Shown here one piece after another: positions 1 through 11,078 of a stretch of DNA of 64,000 nucleotides. Numbering within the stretch: position 1 is the first letter of the stretch; the number at the start of each line of letters is the position of its first letter. Where the stretch lies: the NCBI GenBank assembly GCA_951230915.1, contig OX579636.1, forward strand, positions 40,427,912-40,491,911. The letters are read 5' to 3'. Origin of the DNA: Antitrichia curtipendula. Lineage: Eukaryota; Streptophyta; Bryopsida; Hypnales; Leucodontaceae. The notes beneath the pieces are model-generated. The model had not been told where the DNA came from, did no database searches, and was given only the letters and a program-made list of their open reading frames with translations. The position numbers were made by a program, and so were the translations under genes.

Positions 1-1
1 C

Positions 2-748
2 ACTCCGGCTCCGACCTATCGTGGACATAAGAAAGAGTATAACTCCACTAAGGTGATCGTCTCTGACTTCTGGTTTTGTTCAGATGACATGGAACGATGT
101 GTAATGGGATCTCAGAGCTCATGGGTTCTGGACTAGCCCGAGGTGCCAGAAATTTGGCCAATCCTCACAGGCACAAATCTAACCAGGCAGGAGATACTTC
201 TTCTACAACATGCGGGTTTTCGTCTACAAGCACGTGAGGCTATGTCTCCACGTTGTCTATTCACCATGTCGAGAGTTTTTGAGCCTATTTTGTTTGAGCA
301 TGGCGGCCCTGCAAACCCAGATCAATATCCAACAATTCGAAAGGGAAAGAATATTCGAAGGATCTCGACCGCACCAACAACTGAACACCAAAACAAGTAG
401 GAGAGCGCTCGAAATGTGAAGGGAAGCATCATCAGTGTTACCATGCTACCATTTCCAGGACTCGGAGCCATAATATGTTTAGTATCTGGAACAGATATTT
501 CTTCAAATATCTACCACATCTCTATTAGCATGTTTCCAGAATGTTCTTGCCCTAGTTTCATTGACATGGCTATGGCTACAATTGGTGGTCGACCGCAGTA
601 TGTGAACTGCAAACATTTATATTACCTTTTTAGGTATTTCTGCAAGATGAATCCCGAGGAAGAGAAGTTCATTCATGCTCCTAGCTCTAGCTTCAATGAA
701 GTGAAATTGCTCCTTTCTAGAGCTGAAATTCTCAAAGTCGATAACTAG
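2..748 (+). pseudogene. SWIM zinc-finger protein fragment, 3' part, with two in-frame stops
   Basis: One reading frame runs from base 2 to the TAG at 746-748, broken only by TAG codons at 134-136 and 398-400. The C-terminal part (from about 416) has the SWIM zinc-finger pattern: CSC near 541-550, then about 20 residues, then CKH followed by LYYLF, i.e. CxC...CxH. SWIM fingers occur in MULE/FAR1-type transposases and in several plant nuclear proteins; in this transposon-rich setting a transposon-derived or domesticated protein is plausible, but I see no transposase catalytic domain because the frame starts outside the window. The tail after the finger (FNEVKLLLSRAEIL) also fits a SWIM protein C-terminus. 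Two stops in about 250 codons suggest decay, unless unseen introns remove them. Confidence is good for the SWIM motif and low for the overall identity. Confidence 0.5.
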
Positions 749-1384
749 AGGGGTTCATAGTTTCCACAATATTGTAGTTGCCATTATTATTTTTGTTAGG
801 ATATATCTAGATTTCACATCTAGATTTGCTTCAAGCAGTTTATTTGGAGGTTACTGGTATAAAACATATTGTTGAGGAATGGTTTATGAAGGCTGGAAAT
901 GGCAAAGTTTTGTAATTTTGCAGTTATTACTAAATGCAAAGTATTTAAACTCCAAACTGAATTTTTGAAATAGAATAAGTTGATAGAGTGTTCAATGAAG
1001 TAATAATTATATTGTTTGAACAATTCACTTGAAGATTGTGATTAAACTTTTTGGATTTGGTGGACTAGATTATCTTCCATGGTTATAGGGTACATTTATT
1101 TTCCACGGTCATAGGTAACAAAAATTTCTAAACATTGATTTTTTTCTAAAAATACCATTTATTTTCAAAAATTTAAAGGATAATCTCTAAAATTCCATTT
1201 TCATTTTGTTCCTAAACTCTAGACTCATCAAATCTAAGCTCAAGGCTCGTAGGCTCGCATTTCTAGGCTCGCGTGCTAGCGTCGTTGATCATGTTCTTAT
1301 GTTCAAAGGTCTGTTGAAGGGTTACTTGGTCTATAAAGGGTTTATTGCTTTAACTCCATCTTCGTTACTAAAATTTTAGGTTTT
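749..1384. other. AT-rich intergenic sequence, no feature seen
   Basis: Low-complexity AT-rich DNA with only short chance ORFs. A short GC-richer patch near 1240-1275 contains repeats of the word 'aggctcg' but no coding potential. Confidence 0.5.
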
Positions 1385-1584
1385 NNNNNNNNNNNNNNNN
1401 NNNNNNNNNNNNNNNNNNNNNNNNNNNNNNNNNNNNNNNNNNNNNNNNNNNNNNNNNNNNNNNNNNNNNNNNNNNNNNNNNNNNNNNNNNNNNNNNNNNN
1501 NNNNNNNNNNNNNNNNNNNNNNNNNNNNNNNNNNNNNNNNNNNNNNNNNNNNNNNNNNNNNNNNNNNNNNNNNNNNNNNNNNNN
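1385..1584. other. Assembly gap of 200 N
   Basis: Exactly 200 N bases, a conventional scaffold-gap placeholder, so the true gap size is unknown. Any reading frame crossing it (a 97-codon minus-strand one does) is artefactual. Confidence 0.99.
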
Positions 1585-3485
1585 AGCCTTGCTTTGGAGA
1601 CTAGTATTTCGAATAATTTTTGGGCCTCTAAGCATGAAAGAACTTTAAGGTTAATAGAATTTCAGAACAAAATGCTAGAGCTAGACATTAGCATTGAAAA
1701 GTGAAACTAGAAATGGAAATTACAAGCTCCAAAAAAATTAGAAAAATTAGTCAATTGCTAATGGCATTAAAATAGTAGATGATACTTCTAATTAGTGAAA
1801 ATTGCATTGAATTAGTTTAGGGTACTTCAAATTAGCATAGGGCTGAACAATCCATTTGGATAGATGAAAATTGTAGGAAATGCCAAATGGTATTGACAAT
1901 TAGAATTAGGGTTAGTCTCTCTCTTCTATACTTGAATCTTTAAGCTTTAAGGTACAAAGTTTTAGATGGAAAAGAAAAAGGGCACAATGTATGAGGATTG
2001 AGAAAAATGGAGGATTCTTTAGTAGGAGATTTGATGACTAGGTCGTCCTTACTTTCTTCAAGAATTTAGACAAGAGAACTAGGATTCAGATAGGACTAGT
2101 AAAATAATGAATACAACTTTGAGGGAGGAGATTAGGAGGACCACGATGAGTTTGGAGCTAGTTTTTGGAGATTGCACGTGGGGCCAAGTCAAGCTTTCAA
2201 TAGGCCTAGCCTCATACTATTTGGAAAATGATGAGGCAGTAGTGGCTATTTTAGTATTGATGGTTTGATGCAAATTTTGATGTTTCATCATCTTGACATT
2301 TATACTTGAATTTTTAATTAGCAATATTCATTGCATTTTGTCATAAACTTGTTAGTTTGGACCATGCAAGTTTGTAGCAATTGTGTTGTGGTAACTAACA
2401 ATAGCCATGATTATGTTACATTGCTTTGATTGTTGTAGTGATTGTTTACATGTGGTCATAATGAATTGCATTGGTTGTTTGGGTGATTTATATTAGCTGT
2501 GGTTGTGTTGATTTGTATTGGTTAGATTAAGATGGACTCAAATTGGCTATAGTAGTATTGAATTGCATCACTATAAATCAAACTATTTTTTCATCATTAT
2601 CCAATAAGGATCAACATCTAAAAATAATAATTTGGAGTGCTTAGCTTAGGGAGGCCATTGCTTAGGGGCATCCTAGGGGCATTTTTCTTTTAGCAATTTT
2701 TTGCTGAAAAACAATTATTATATTTTTACATAAAATATTTTGCAAAATATTTTTGCTTTTCAATGAATGAAATTGCTAGCAAATGTTGGGACATTATTGC
2801 TCTACTTTGGATGAATGTACGTTATTGTGGATGAATAAATAAAATTTCATCCATAAATTGTAAATTTCATTCATTTCTATGAATAGCTTCATCCTTCTAG
2901 TGATCATCGCTTTTTGCAGTGCCTTAAATAAATGGAAAAAAAAACTTATCTAAAGGCCTCCTTTCTCATCACTTGTTGAAAATGCTCATAGTTTGGCACT
3001 AGGAGCTCTGTCATGTCTTAGCCTACATCTTCTCATGGATTACAATTGCAAATGTTACAAATGGCCACATTACAAGTACACGTAGAGCTTTTATTGGAGG
3101 GATTTTTATTACCATACTTAAAATAATAGGTTGTTAAAGTAACAATTTTGATTAGAGGCTCAAAATCTGCATTACATGTTTTTCAGCGCCTGTGGATGGT
3201 CGCAAGTTCCCTAGGGTTCCCAGACTCTGGAATTGTCTGAAACTGCGCCGCAGCAATTATGTGACGAGGCAGAGGAACTGCCACATCATATTAAAAAAAA
3301 TTGTTTTTCAAAAAGAAAAAAAAGAAAAAAATTATTCATCTTGTTTTCTCATTTTAAATTCTAAGGTTTTTAATTTTTTTTAATTTTTTTTCAACAAAAT
3401 AAAATTTTGACAGCGGCCGTTCTTTTACTGCCGGGGGAACAGCGCCGGGAACAAGCCCAAAATGACCCTCCAGACCCCCAAAAAA
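1585..3485. other. AT-rich intergenic sequence, no gene seen
   Basis: No coding region, RNA gene or clear element boundary. A short GC-rich island at about 3187-3290 and another at 3410-3480 (cagcggccg, gccgggggaacagcgccggg) flank an A/T tract. They may be remnants of one element, but I could not pair their ends. Confidence 0.45.
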
Positions 3486-3970
3486 TCATCTAATGGATAT
3501 AGATTTTTTGGGACGAAAGTTAGCTTGATTTTTTACATTACCTCAATTTATAGCTTTTTGAAAAAAATTATTCTACTATGCCTAAATGAGGTCTGAAATT
3601 CTACTTTGAATACAATTTATGCTTTTGACTTGAGCTCACACTAATCTTAATTTACTTAAGGTAGGCACCCCAAAAATGGCACCTGACCTTAAAGCGCTAT
3701 CTACAGGCTGTGTACATTTCCAAAATCAATTATGTACCTATTTGGATGGAGCGCTTTCAGAAACAAACTTTGACCCTTAATAACTTTTGCATATGATGTC
3801 CAAATGCCACGTTCTCTGGTGCGTTGGAAACTCCTTTCACTTGCCAACAAGAATGTATGAAAATTTGACCAATCTAATAGTATTAACTAGGCTCAGTAGC
3901 AAAAAGTGGCGGTTTTGGGTGTACCCACCTTATCCCATATGGGTTGTTGTACTTCCTATCACTCCACTTA
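3486..3970. repeat. Diverged copy of the fold-back repeat arm found at 6830-7020, split by an insertion
   Basis: The stretch 3500-3656 follows the order and much of the sequence of the right arm of the fold-back element at 6830-6960, including 'tatgcctaaatgaggtctga'. After the insertion at 3657-3932 the similarity resumes at 3933-3970 (cccatatgggttgtt), matching 6987-7005. This is therefore an older copy with a younger element inside it. Confidence 0.65.
3657..3932. mobile_element. Small inverted-repeat element (TAAGG...CCTTA) nested in a repeat arm
   Basis: Starts TAAGGTAGGCACCCC and ends in the complement of TAAGGTGGGTACACCC. The flanks 3486-3656 and 3933-3970 are contiguous in the related copy at 6830-7020, so this 276-bp piece is an insertion. 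Its ends resemble the TAAGGTAG family described elsewhere in the window. No coding capacity. Confidence 0.6.
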
Positions 3971-6472
3971 TTAAAATAGTTTTTCTTCTCATTTCTTGAA
4001 GCAAACGAAATAGCTTTCAAAGCTATTTGAGAGATTCATGTACAAAGTGAATAATTGTATTCTGGTAGAAAATCCAATTTAAGTGAATAATATGCTTATA
4101 TGAATTATGTGAATTATATGCTTAATTAGATGGGTCCCAAATGTAAATGTCTCATATAGTGAGGGAACATGGCTCACTAGCAGTACCATGGAGCACCATG
4201 GGAACTTATTGGGATCATTTAAGGTCCCTTTGTACCAGGGTTGCCCACTTAGTTTGCTTCTTGGAAAATCGTAGCAGGTATTAAGGTAAACCATCCCATT
4301 ACTGTCAGATGATCCATAGTGGACACCTCATGACCCCATGATGTTTTTTTCAGACTACAATCATTATCTAACCTGTCATCTATGGAGTAATTAGTGACAC
4401 ACCCAATTTTTTCAGTGTAAATCATTGTAAATTTTTTCAATTAGGAAGTGACTTTTCATGGCATTCCACATTAAAAATTATTGTGACCACTTTAGGTGAT
4501 TAAGATGAGCATATTGGATACACTTTTCATTGGTTACGGGGTAGTCTGTAGACCATGTTGGGAAGATCACTTCAAAAATACATAACTAATTTACACTTTG
4601 TCTGAAAAATAAAATTCAAGTGCTCTCAGTATTTTTCACACTTATCTTTGTGTGGGAAAAAATTTGAAAAATTTCAGCAATGGCATGAGGACAGACTCCA
4701 AATTCTGACCACAATGGGCTGTTTTACCTTATATGATCGTAGAGATTAGAAATTTTGAAGTTTTGCAAAATTAGTTTTCCACTTCTCAATTATGAGTACA
4801 TATTTGAATCCACCACGTGGATTTCTATTTTCTAAAAATATGTGGTGAAAAAATTGATTAAAAAATGGCCTAGTGTATTGCCAATTCTTGGCAGAGAGTG
4901 GTATTGCAAGATTTTATTGGATGTGTTTAGATGTTTAGTGTCTTGGATTGCTTTGTCTTGGATTGTCTTGAAAATTGGTATGCATATGCCTAACATGATT
5001 ATCCATAGGAAAAAAATTTAACCCCAAATTCTGTAGGGCAAAAAAATCCAGCAAATGGCTGTCAAAGTCATCTGAAATTTTGGGCACAAGTAAAAAGAAA
5101 AGAAAATCACTTTGAATGCAAATATCTTTCAATCAGTACAATCAAACCTCACGAAATTTTTCCACATGTTCACATACAAGTCAAGTACAAGATCCTACAG
5201 TTACATTCTCAAAACAATAATCCATTATGTAAGCTTTTTTTTTATCAACACAATAGAAATGGCAGTTTTAAGTGTTTCTTGAGCCAAGGAATGCCTCGAC
5301 CATGTAGGGATTTAACATCTCCAAAAAAATTCACAGAAATTGTGGTTATGTTCACACAAATACATCAGATTCTTTGACCACCTAGCATCTCCCGGTATAG
5401 AAGCACGCTACAATTTCACAAAATGAAGGTTGTCAAGAGAATTGCATTTGTAAACTTTTTTTCGTTGGTGGCAATATATTGCCGCCATTGCCATATTCTA
5501 CCACAAAAGATGGCACCGATGCCCCCCCCCCAAATGCCCTAATGATAAGCTGCCAAATAAGAGCCGTTCCGTGTAGTCATTTGAAAAACACACCGGTTGA
5601 ACCCATCAGTGGGGTCATCGAATTTTTGTCATGCAGATCTTCTCATGGGTCATTTTTTCTAGTCTACACGTCCCAAGTTTTTTTTCTAGTACTATCGCAC
5701 GATCATGACTTCTGAAAAAGGAAAGAAAAAAAAGAAAAAAAAGGGTTAAGGTACTGTCATTCATTTCCATCGTCTGCCCAACATGTCACTTGAGGAGCTT
5801 TTGTCGCAGGCTCCTCTCCTCCTCCTCCTGTGTGGCGGAGTGTGCTCCTGTGTTGTGATTCAGTGGCCACTTGATTCAGTGGGCTTTTTGAAGAATCATG
5901 TGAAAATGTCCAGGAGTGGGGGCTGTCTGGTCCTCTGCAGTCTGCAACCATAGCCCAAATGTACATGCACAGTACATACAGACAAAACAGTGGGTTTCAT
6001 ATCTCAAACTCCAATCACAAGGGAGGGCACGTCGTATCCCATTGGCTTAGAAATAGGGTTTGATGACGTTTTCTGATTTTTGGTTATCCTACTAACACTT
6101 GGCGAGGAGGTATTGTACTGTACTGTACAGCCGGGGTCCAAGGATCTTATGAATTCTTACTTCCCAAGCAGATTCATAACATTCAAGAGCTGTGTGAGCA
6201 GCTGCCTTCCCTCTGCAGGAATGATGTGGAATATTCCACACCCAACATTAGCTAATAAGCCACGCGTCAATAATGTCAGACTTTTGCTCAGTGCCAAGGT
6301 CATGACTGCACAATCCGGTTACTCGGAAATTGAACACGAAAAATAGCTTTAAACTTATTACAATCAATTCATTCAGGTCAAAAAATTTCAACGCTTGTAT
6401 TCCGTTACACTGCTTTGTAAGCCATTCATGCTCTGAGATATGGAATTAGAAGACAATTATTTATGAACATAT
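3971..6472. other. Intergenic sequence, no gene seen
   Basis: Mostly AT-rich with a moderately GC-rich patch at 5480-6340 carrying several 60-90-codon ORFs on both strands. None shows a recognisable domain. The patch may be decayed genic or transposon DNA. Confidence 0.4.
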
Positions 6473-7020
6473 GGGGTGGTAGGAGGTAGAACAATCCATG
6501 TGGGATATGTAATTTAGAGTTTATGATTTCTCAACCGCTCATAGTTAAGTCTAAAGTAGGAATTGTGTTAAAACTATAATTTCAGACCTCATTTAGGCAT
6601 AGTAAAATAACTCTTTCCAAAAACATTTGAACTAAAATAAGTTTTAAAATCAAGTTAAATTTCATCTCCAAAAATCCGTTTGACATTTTAATCTTCCACT
6701 CAAAAGTTATAGACAAATTTCATAGAAGGGTTTGAAAGGATTTTTTTTTGACATTTTCATACATCCTCTCTGAAATTTGTCCATAACTTTTCAGTGGAAG
6801 ATCTAAATCTAAAACGGATGTTTGGAGATGAAACTTAGCTTGATTTTCCAACTTTTTTTAGTTCAATTTTTTTTGAAAAATGGTATTCCACTATGCCTAA
6901 ATGAGGTCTGAAATTATAATTTTAACACAATTCCTACTTTAGACTTAACTATGAGCGGTTGAGAAATTACAAACTCTAAATTACATATCCCACATGGGTT
7001 GTTCTATCTCCTACCACCCC
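6473..7020. mobile_element. Large fold-back (inverted-repeat) element, about 548 bp
   Basis: The left arm begins ggggtggtaggagg at 6473 and the right arm ends with its complement at 7020. The arms stay paired inward for most of 250 bases and meet near 6746, with outer segments about 90% matched by eye. The whole element is close to a perfect hairpin, as in Foldback-type or MITE-derived elements. It has no ORF. A diverged relative of the right arm lies at 3486-3970. Confidence 0.8.
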
Positions 7021-7365
7021 AAGTGTACATAAAGAGCTTCTCTTTTCTACAAAAAAAATCAAAATAAATTATTGATGACAAATGGTTAGATTTCAAAGGT
7101 ATAATACTCAAAGAAGTCTTTGGGTTTTGACAGACCATCTATCTTTAAAACTATTTGTTTGTATATGTTGTCCTAGAATTAGCCAAAAAAATAGATCGCA
7201 CCATAAATGTACTGCCATTGTCTCGGTCCTGAAGCATACATTAATAACATGTGGATGCATTTCGTGGATGAAGACTTCAGAGAGGCAAAGGCAGCCTCTC
7301 TGAAGGCTCTTGAATGTTATGTTCAGGTAGCGAAAAAGTTCATGAACTTGAGCACGCTTCTAGCA

Positions 7366-7695
7366 TAAGGTAGAAGGCTCAAGAATAGTTCGGGCATTAA
7401 GAACCGCCCACCTGTAAAATGTCCACAATTTGTACATTCTGTTTTTTCATAGCCTTCACTGATGTACAAACCGTGGACATTTCAGGGGTGGACGATTTTG
7501 GAACCCTATGCCAATTCAACTTCAAAATTTCATAGCTAATTTCAAAAAGCTCTGAAAAATACGAAACAACTTAGGATAGATGCCAAATCCACTTCTCTTT
7601 TAAGTATAATTTAAAGAAAAATATTTCAAGAAGTTTTGCCTTCCCAAAATTCAGTTTCAGCTCTTAGGTGGGCGATTTCTTGACCTGTTACCTTA
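7366..7695. mobile_element. TAAGGTAG-family MITE-like element
   Basis: Begins TAAGGTAGAAGGCTC and ends GTTACCTTA. Inside are the family's internal palindrome of fused TGTACA words (7425-7485) and the conserved core around 7560-7660 ('aattcagtttcagctctta' near the right end). 330 bp, non-coding. Confidence 0.75.
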
Positions 7696-7756
7696 CTAAA
7701 AAAATGGATAAAATTCCCAAAAGGTAAATTGTGCTGGGATGGTAGTGGAAGAGTAG

Positions 7757-8047
7757 TAAGGTAGGGGGCTGTAAAAGCAACCTCTAACACAGAGGTACAT
7801 TTTACTTTCTTCAATGTACCAGCGTTGGACATTCCAGGAGGGGGTTGCTTTTAGAAACCATTGCATTTCAACTTCAAAATTTTATAACTAATTCCACGAA
7901 GGTCCAAAAAATATGAAACGACTTGGATTAGATGCCAATTCCATTTTTCTTCCTAGTAAAATTTACTGAAAATTGTTTCAAAGAGTTTAGCTTCCTTGAA
8001 AATGCAATCAGCTCTTAAAGGGGTGCTTTAAAGAGCCCCCTACTTTA
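7757..8047. mobile_element. TAAGGTAG-family MITE-like element
   Basis: Left end TAAGGTAGGGGGCTGTAAAA and right end TTTAAAGAGCCCCCTACTTTA are inverted copies. The internal core (gaaacgacttggattagatg at about 7914) matches the copies at 14801, 59394 and 62222. It lies only 61 bases from the preceding copy. A 68-codon minus-strand ORF overlapping it is a by-product. Confidence 0.8.
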
Positions 8048-9243
8048 GTAATTGATTTTTATAACAAATGTCAAAATCAAAGTCATACCAAGATTTGGAT
8101 CTTTTCTATATACAATCTGGTAAAAAAAAGATTACAAACTAGCTTCTGGAGCCATTCAAAGATTTGTACATTATATAGAATAAAATTTTGGCTTACATAT
8201 AATGTTGCATAATTATCACTCAATTCTTACTCTATCCCAATCAAGCATATTAAATTTCAGTTTTAAGAAAAAAAAAAATTCATTTTTGTTGAATTTTTTT
8301 AAGTTGATTTTTGCAATTTTACATAGTAATTTATTGAATACAGTTGGTGATGAATTTTTGTAATTTGACTGCATGGATACATAGGGAACATTTATATGCA
8401 CATCTTTCATATTAAAAAACAAACACCTTAAGTAACAAAAATTTGATCAATGAAGAATTCAATGAAAAGTGTCGTATAACCAAAATTTGAAGAAATGGAT
8501 ATCCATGTATTTTAACTTGATTTGGGCAAAGTATTTGTACAAAGTAAGTTATCATGTCAGGTGAAAATGTCAAAATCAAGTTAAAATATGAAGATATCTA
8601 GTTTGTAAACTTCCAATATCCAACTATACACTATCTACCATCTAGTGTTGCTCCCCTTTGAATATGCTAGAATTTCCTCAAGTTCATGAATTTTTGCTAA
8701 TTGAATCTACTAGGAAAGAAAAATTTGTACAATTATTGGACTCAATTGTACATTCTTCTTGTAGTCAACCCAAGTTATAGACTACAGGTTAGTTGCTTCA
8801 AAGTGTTGCTTTGCTTAAATTTGATCACTACATGAAATTGTCCAAATCAGGATTTGAATATGGTTCCTAGTATTGAATTATTAAAGATTTTGTTGGATTA
8901 TGTTGGTGGTCAAAGGGAACTCTAGATCTCTTAAAATGCATAATTTTGTAAATTTCTTTCAAGATTGATATAGTATGAATAAAATTATGCATTTTCAAAT
9001 TGCTCAAAATAGGTGTAACAATAATGTATTTTAATTGAGCACAAATTGTTCTTAGTCAACTCAATATACAAAATCTCTCAACTTGGAACCTACTTAGATT
9101 TAGTAAGATGTATGTCTTCAACTAGTGGACGGCCCACATCACAACAACATAAAATGTAAAATGTAAAAGCCTTGAAGTTGGTTTTCAACTCTTGGCCAAT
9201 CATTCTAAAAAAAGAGCATGAATTAATTATCTCCAAAACATGC
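8048..9243. other. AT-rich intergenic sequence, no gene seen
   Basis: Very AT-rich with many homopolymer runs. No coding region or clear element boundary. Confidence 0.5.
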
Positions 9244-9811
9244 TTAACCCTGAAGCGCTCCAATGTCCAATTTTTGAATGACTAATACATTGAAATTCAA
9301 GTTTCATTATCATTACTGCTTGGATGAAAGTCATCTTAATTTATGGAGATACTTTGTGAAGTTGTTGTCTTATATAATGGTTGAATTTGGTGTTACCAAA
9401 ATACATATATATAAATGTGGAAGTATAATAAGTGGTTGATCAAATCCAAATTCCATTGAATCTAATTAAAAACTGGATTTGCAAAAATGAGGTTATAGAT
9501 TTTAAAAACACAAAAATCCCCTTTTGAAGAGAATCTTGTTTCAAATCCATTCCAACATATTGCACTCAAAATATGATAATATTTTGTTTGTCATCAAATT
9601 TTGAAGGAATTCTGAACATTTCCTTTCAAAATTTATTTAAAAAGTATTGGTGATAGCATTGGTGAATCTAACCATATGGATGGAATTCAAAATTCAAAAT
9701 CTACAACTTTTATTTGTATGTGAATTCCAAAATATTCTACAAAATAATATTTTATGATAATTTTTTTCAAATCGTGAATTTTGGAGAAGACTTTGGACGT
9801 CTAGGGGTTAA
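9244..9811. mobile_element. TTAA-flanked non-autonomous element, subfamily A
   Basis: TTAA at 9244-9247 and 9808-9811 bracket a 560-bp unit. The left end reads CCCTGAAGCGCTCC and the right end is the complement of CCCCTAGACGTCC. The same unit, in the same order and with strong similarity throughout (for example 'attgcttggatgaaa' against 'actgcttggatgaaa'), occurs at 58335-58920. A deleted relative sits at 59687-59916. No transposase is encoded. Confidence 0.7.
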
Positions 9812-11047
9812 AATAATCCAAAGACAGCTTTCTACTTTCAATCAGTTATGTTGTTTCATTTATTTAAATATAGCTAAAATATGTACACCTTAAGGCTTGT
9901 TATATCAATTGTATACCCAAATCATAACCTTCTTGATTGCTCAATGATTTTAACAAGGTTTTCTTTTACCGGCATTTAAATGGAAGATATGGATTTTAGT
10001 GTGAATTATGGACAAATCATTATAATATAAAATTCAATGTTGAAATCAATAAAGACTTGTTAAATGAACTATATTGAAAAGTAACAACCATTAATGATGC
10101 ATTCACAAGATTATGAAGTTTATACAAGTTGATCTTTGATGAAAATTTGATACCTCAAAACTGAAATATGATATCATCCTTCCCTTTAGAGAAGAATTCT
10201 AACATATAATTATATAAATACTAAATATTTCTATAGTCCTTATTGCAATTTATTTCCAATTAAAAAATCATTATACTATGTCCTCTAGAGTTTGAATCAA
10301 GAACAGATTCTTGATCTTCAACTTTCAATGTGTCCTTGGAATTTTGTTGGTCTTACTTTGTATTGTTTAAAGTATTTTGTTAAATAGAATGATAAAAAAA
10401 AATTTCCAACCAATATAGTTTTGAGACCTTTTTATTTTGGTAAAGACTAAAAGAACATGTAAAAATACTAATCCATCTTTTTTATTTGTACAAACCAATT
10501 GCATTACATCTTCATGTAAATGCATCTTTTTCTACATTATTTTTGTTTTTCTTTGTGTTTTTTAGTGAATTTTAGTGTTCAAATTTTCTTAAGTTCTGGT
10601 TTGATTTGTTTTTGTAAGTCTAAATTATGATATATATATTTTTTATATTTTTTATTTTTATTTTTTTTATTGTTTATTTTTATATTTTTTTATATTTATA
10701 TAATAAGATGTAGGATCTAATTTGGTACAATTTGACTTCAAATTAGGATCTCATTTGTTATTCTAGATTTATTGAATTTAAAGTTCAGATTTTCTTCAAT
10801 TTTTTTAAGTTGTATTTTGGAATTATATTTGGTAACTTTAATATATTATTTAATAATTAGAATTTCACTCTTGAATTTGCTTTGTTTCTATGAAGTTTGG
10901 TCATTTATTGGCTTCAAATTTGTTAAATACTTTTCTAAGTTGGATGTATTTAACAAGGTTGACATATATATATATGTATTTCTATATGGTTGAAATAAAC
11001 CAAAACTCACATAAACATTTAACCATGATGTAATTGAAGCTTTCTTG

Positions 11048-11078
<31 letters not shown>

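Noticed and set aside
1342..1635. 97-codon minus-strand ORF
   Set aside because: It runs through the 200-N gap and is therefore an artefact.
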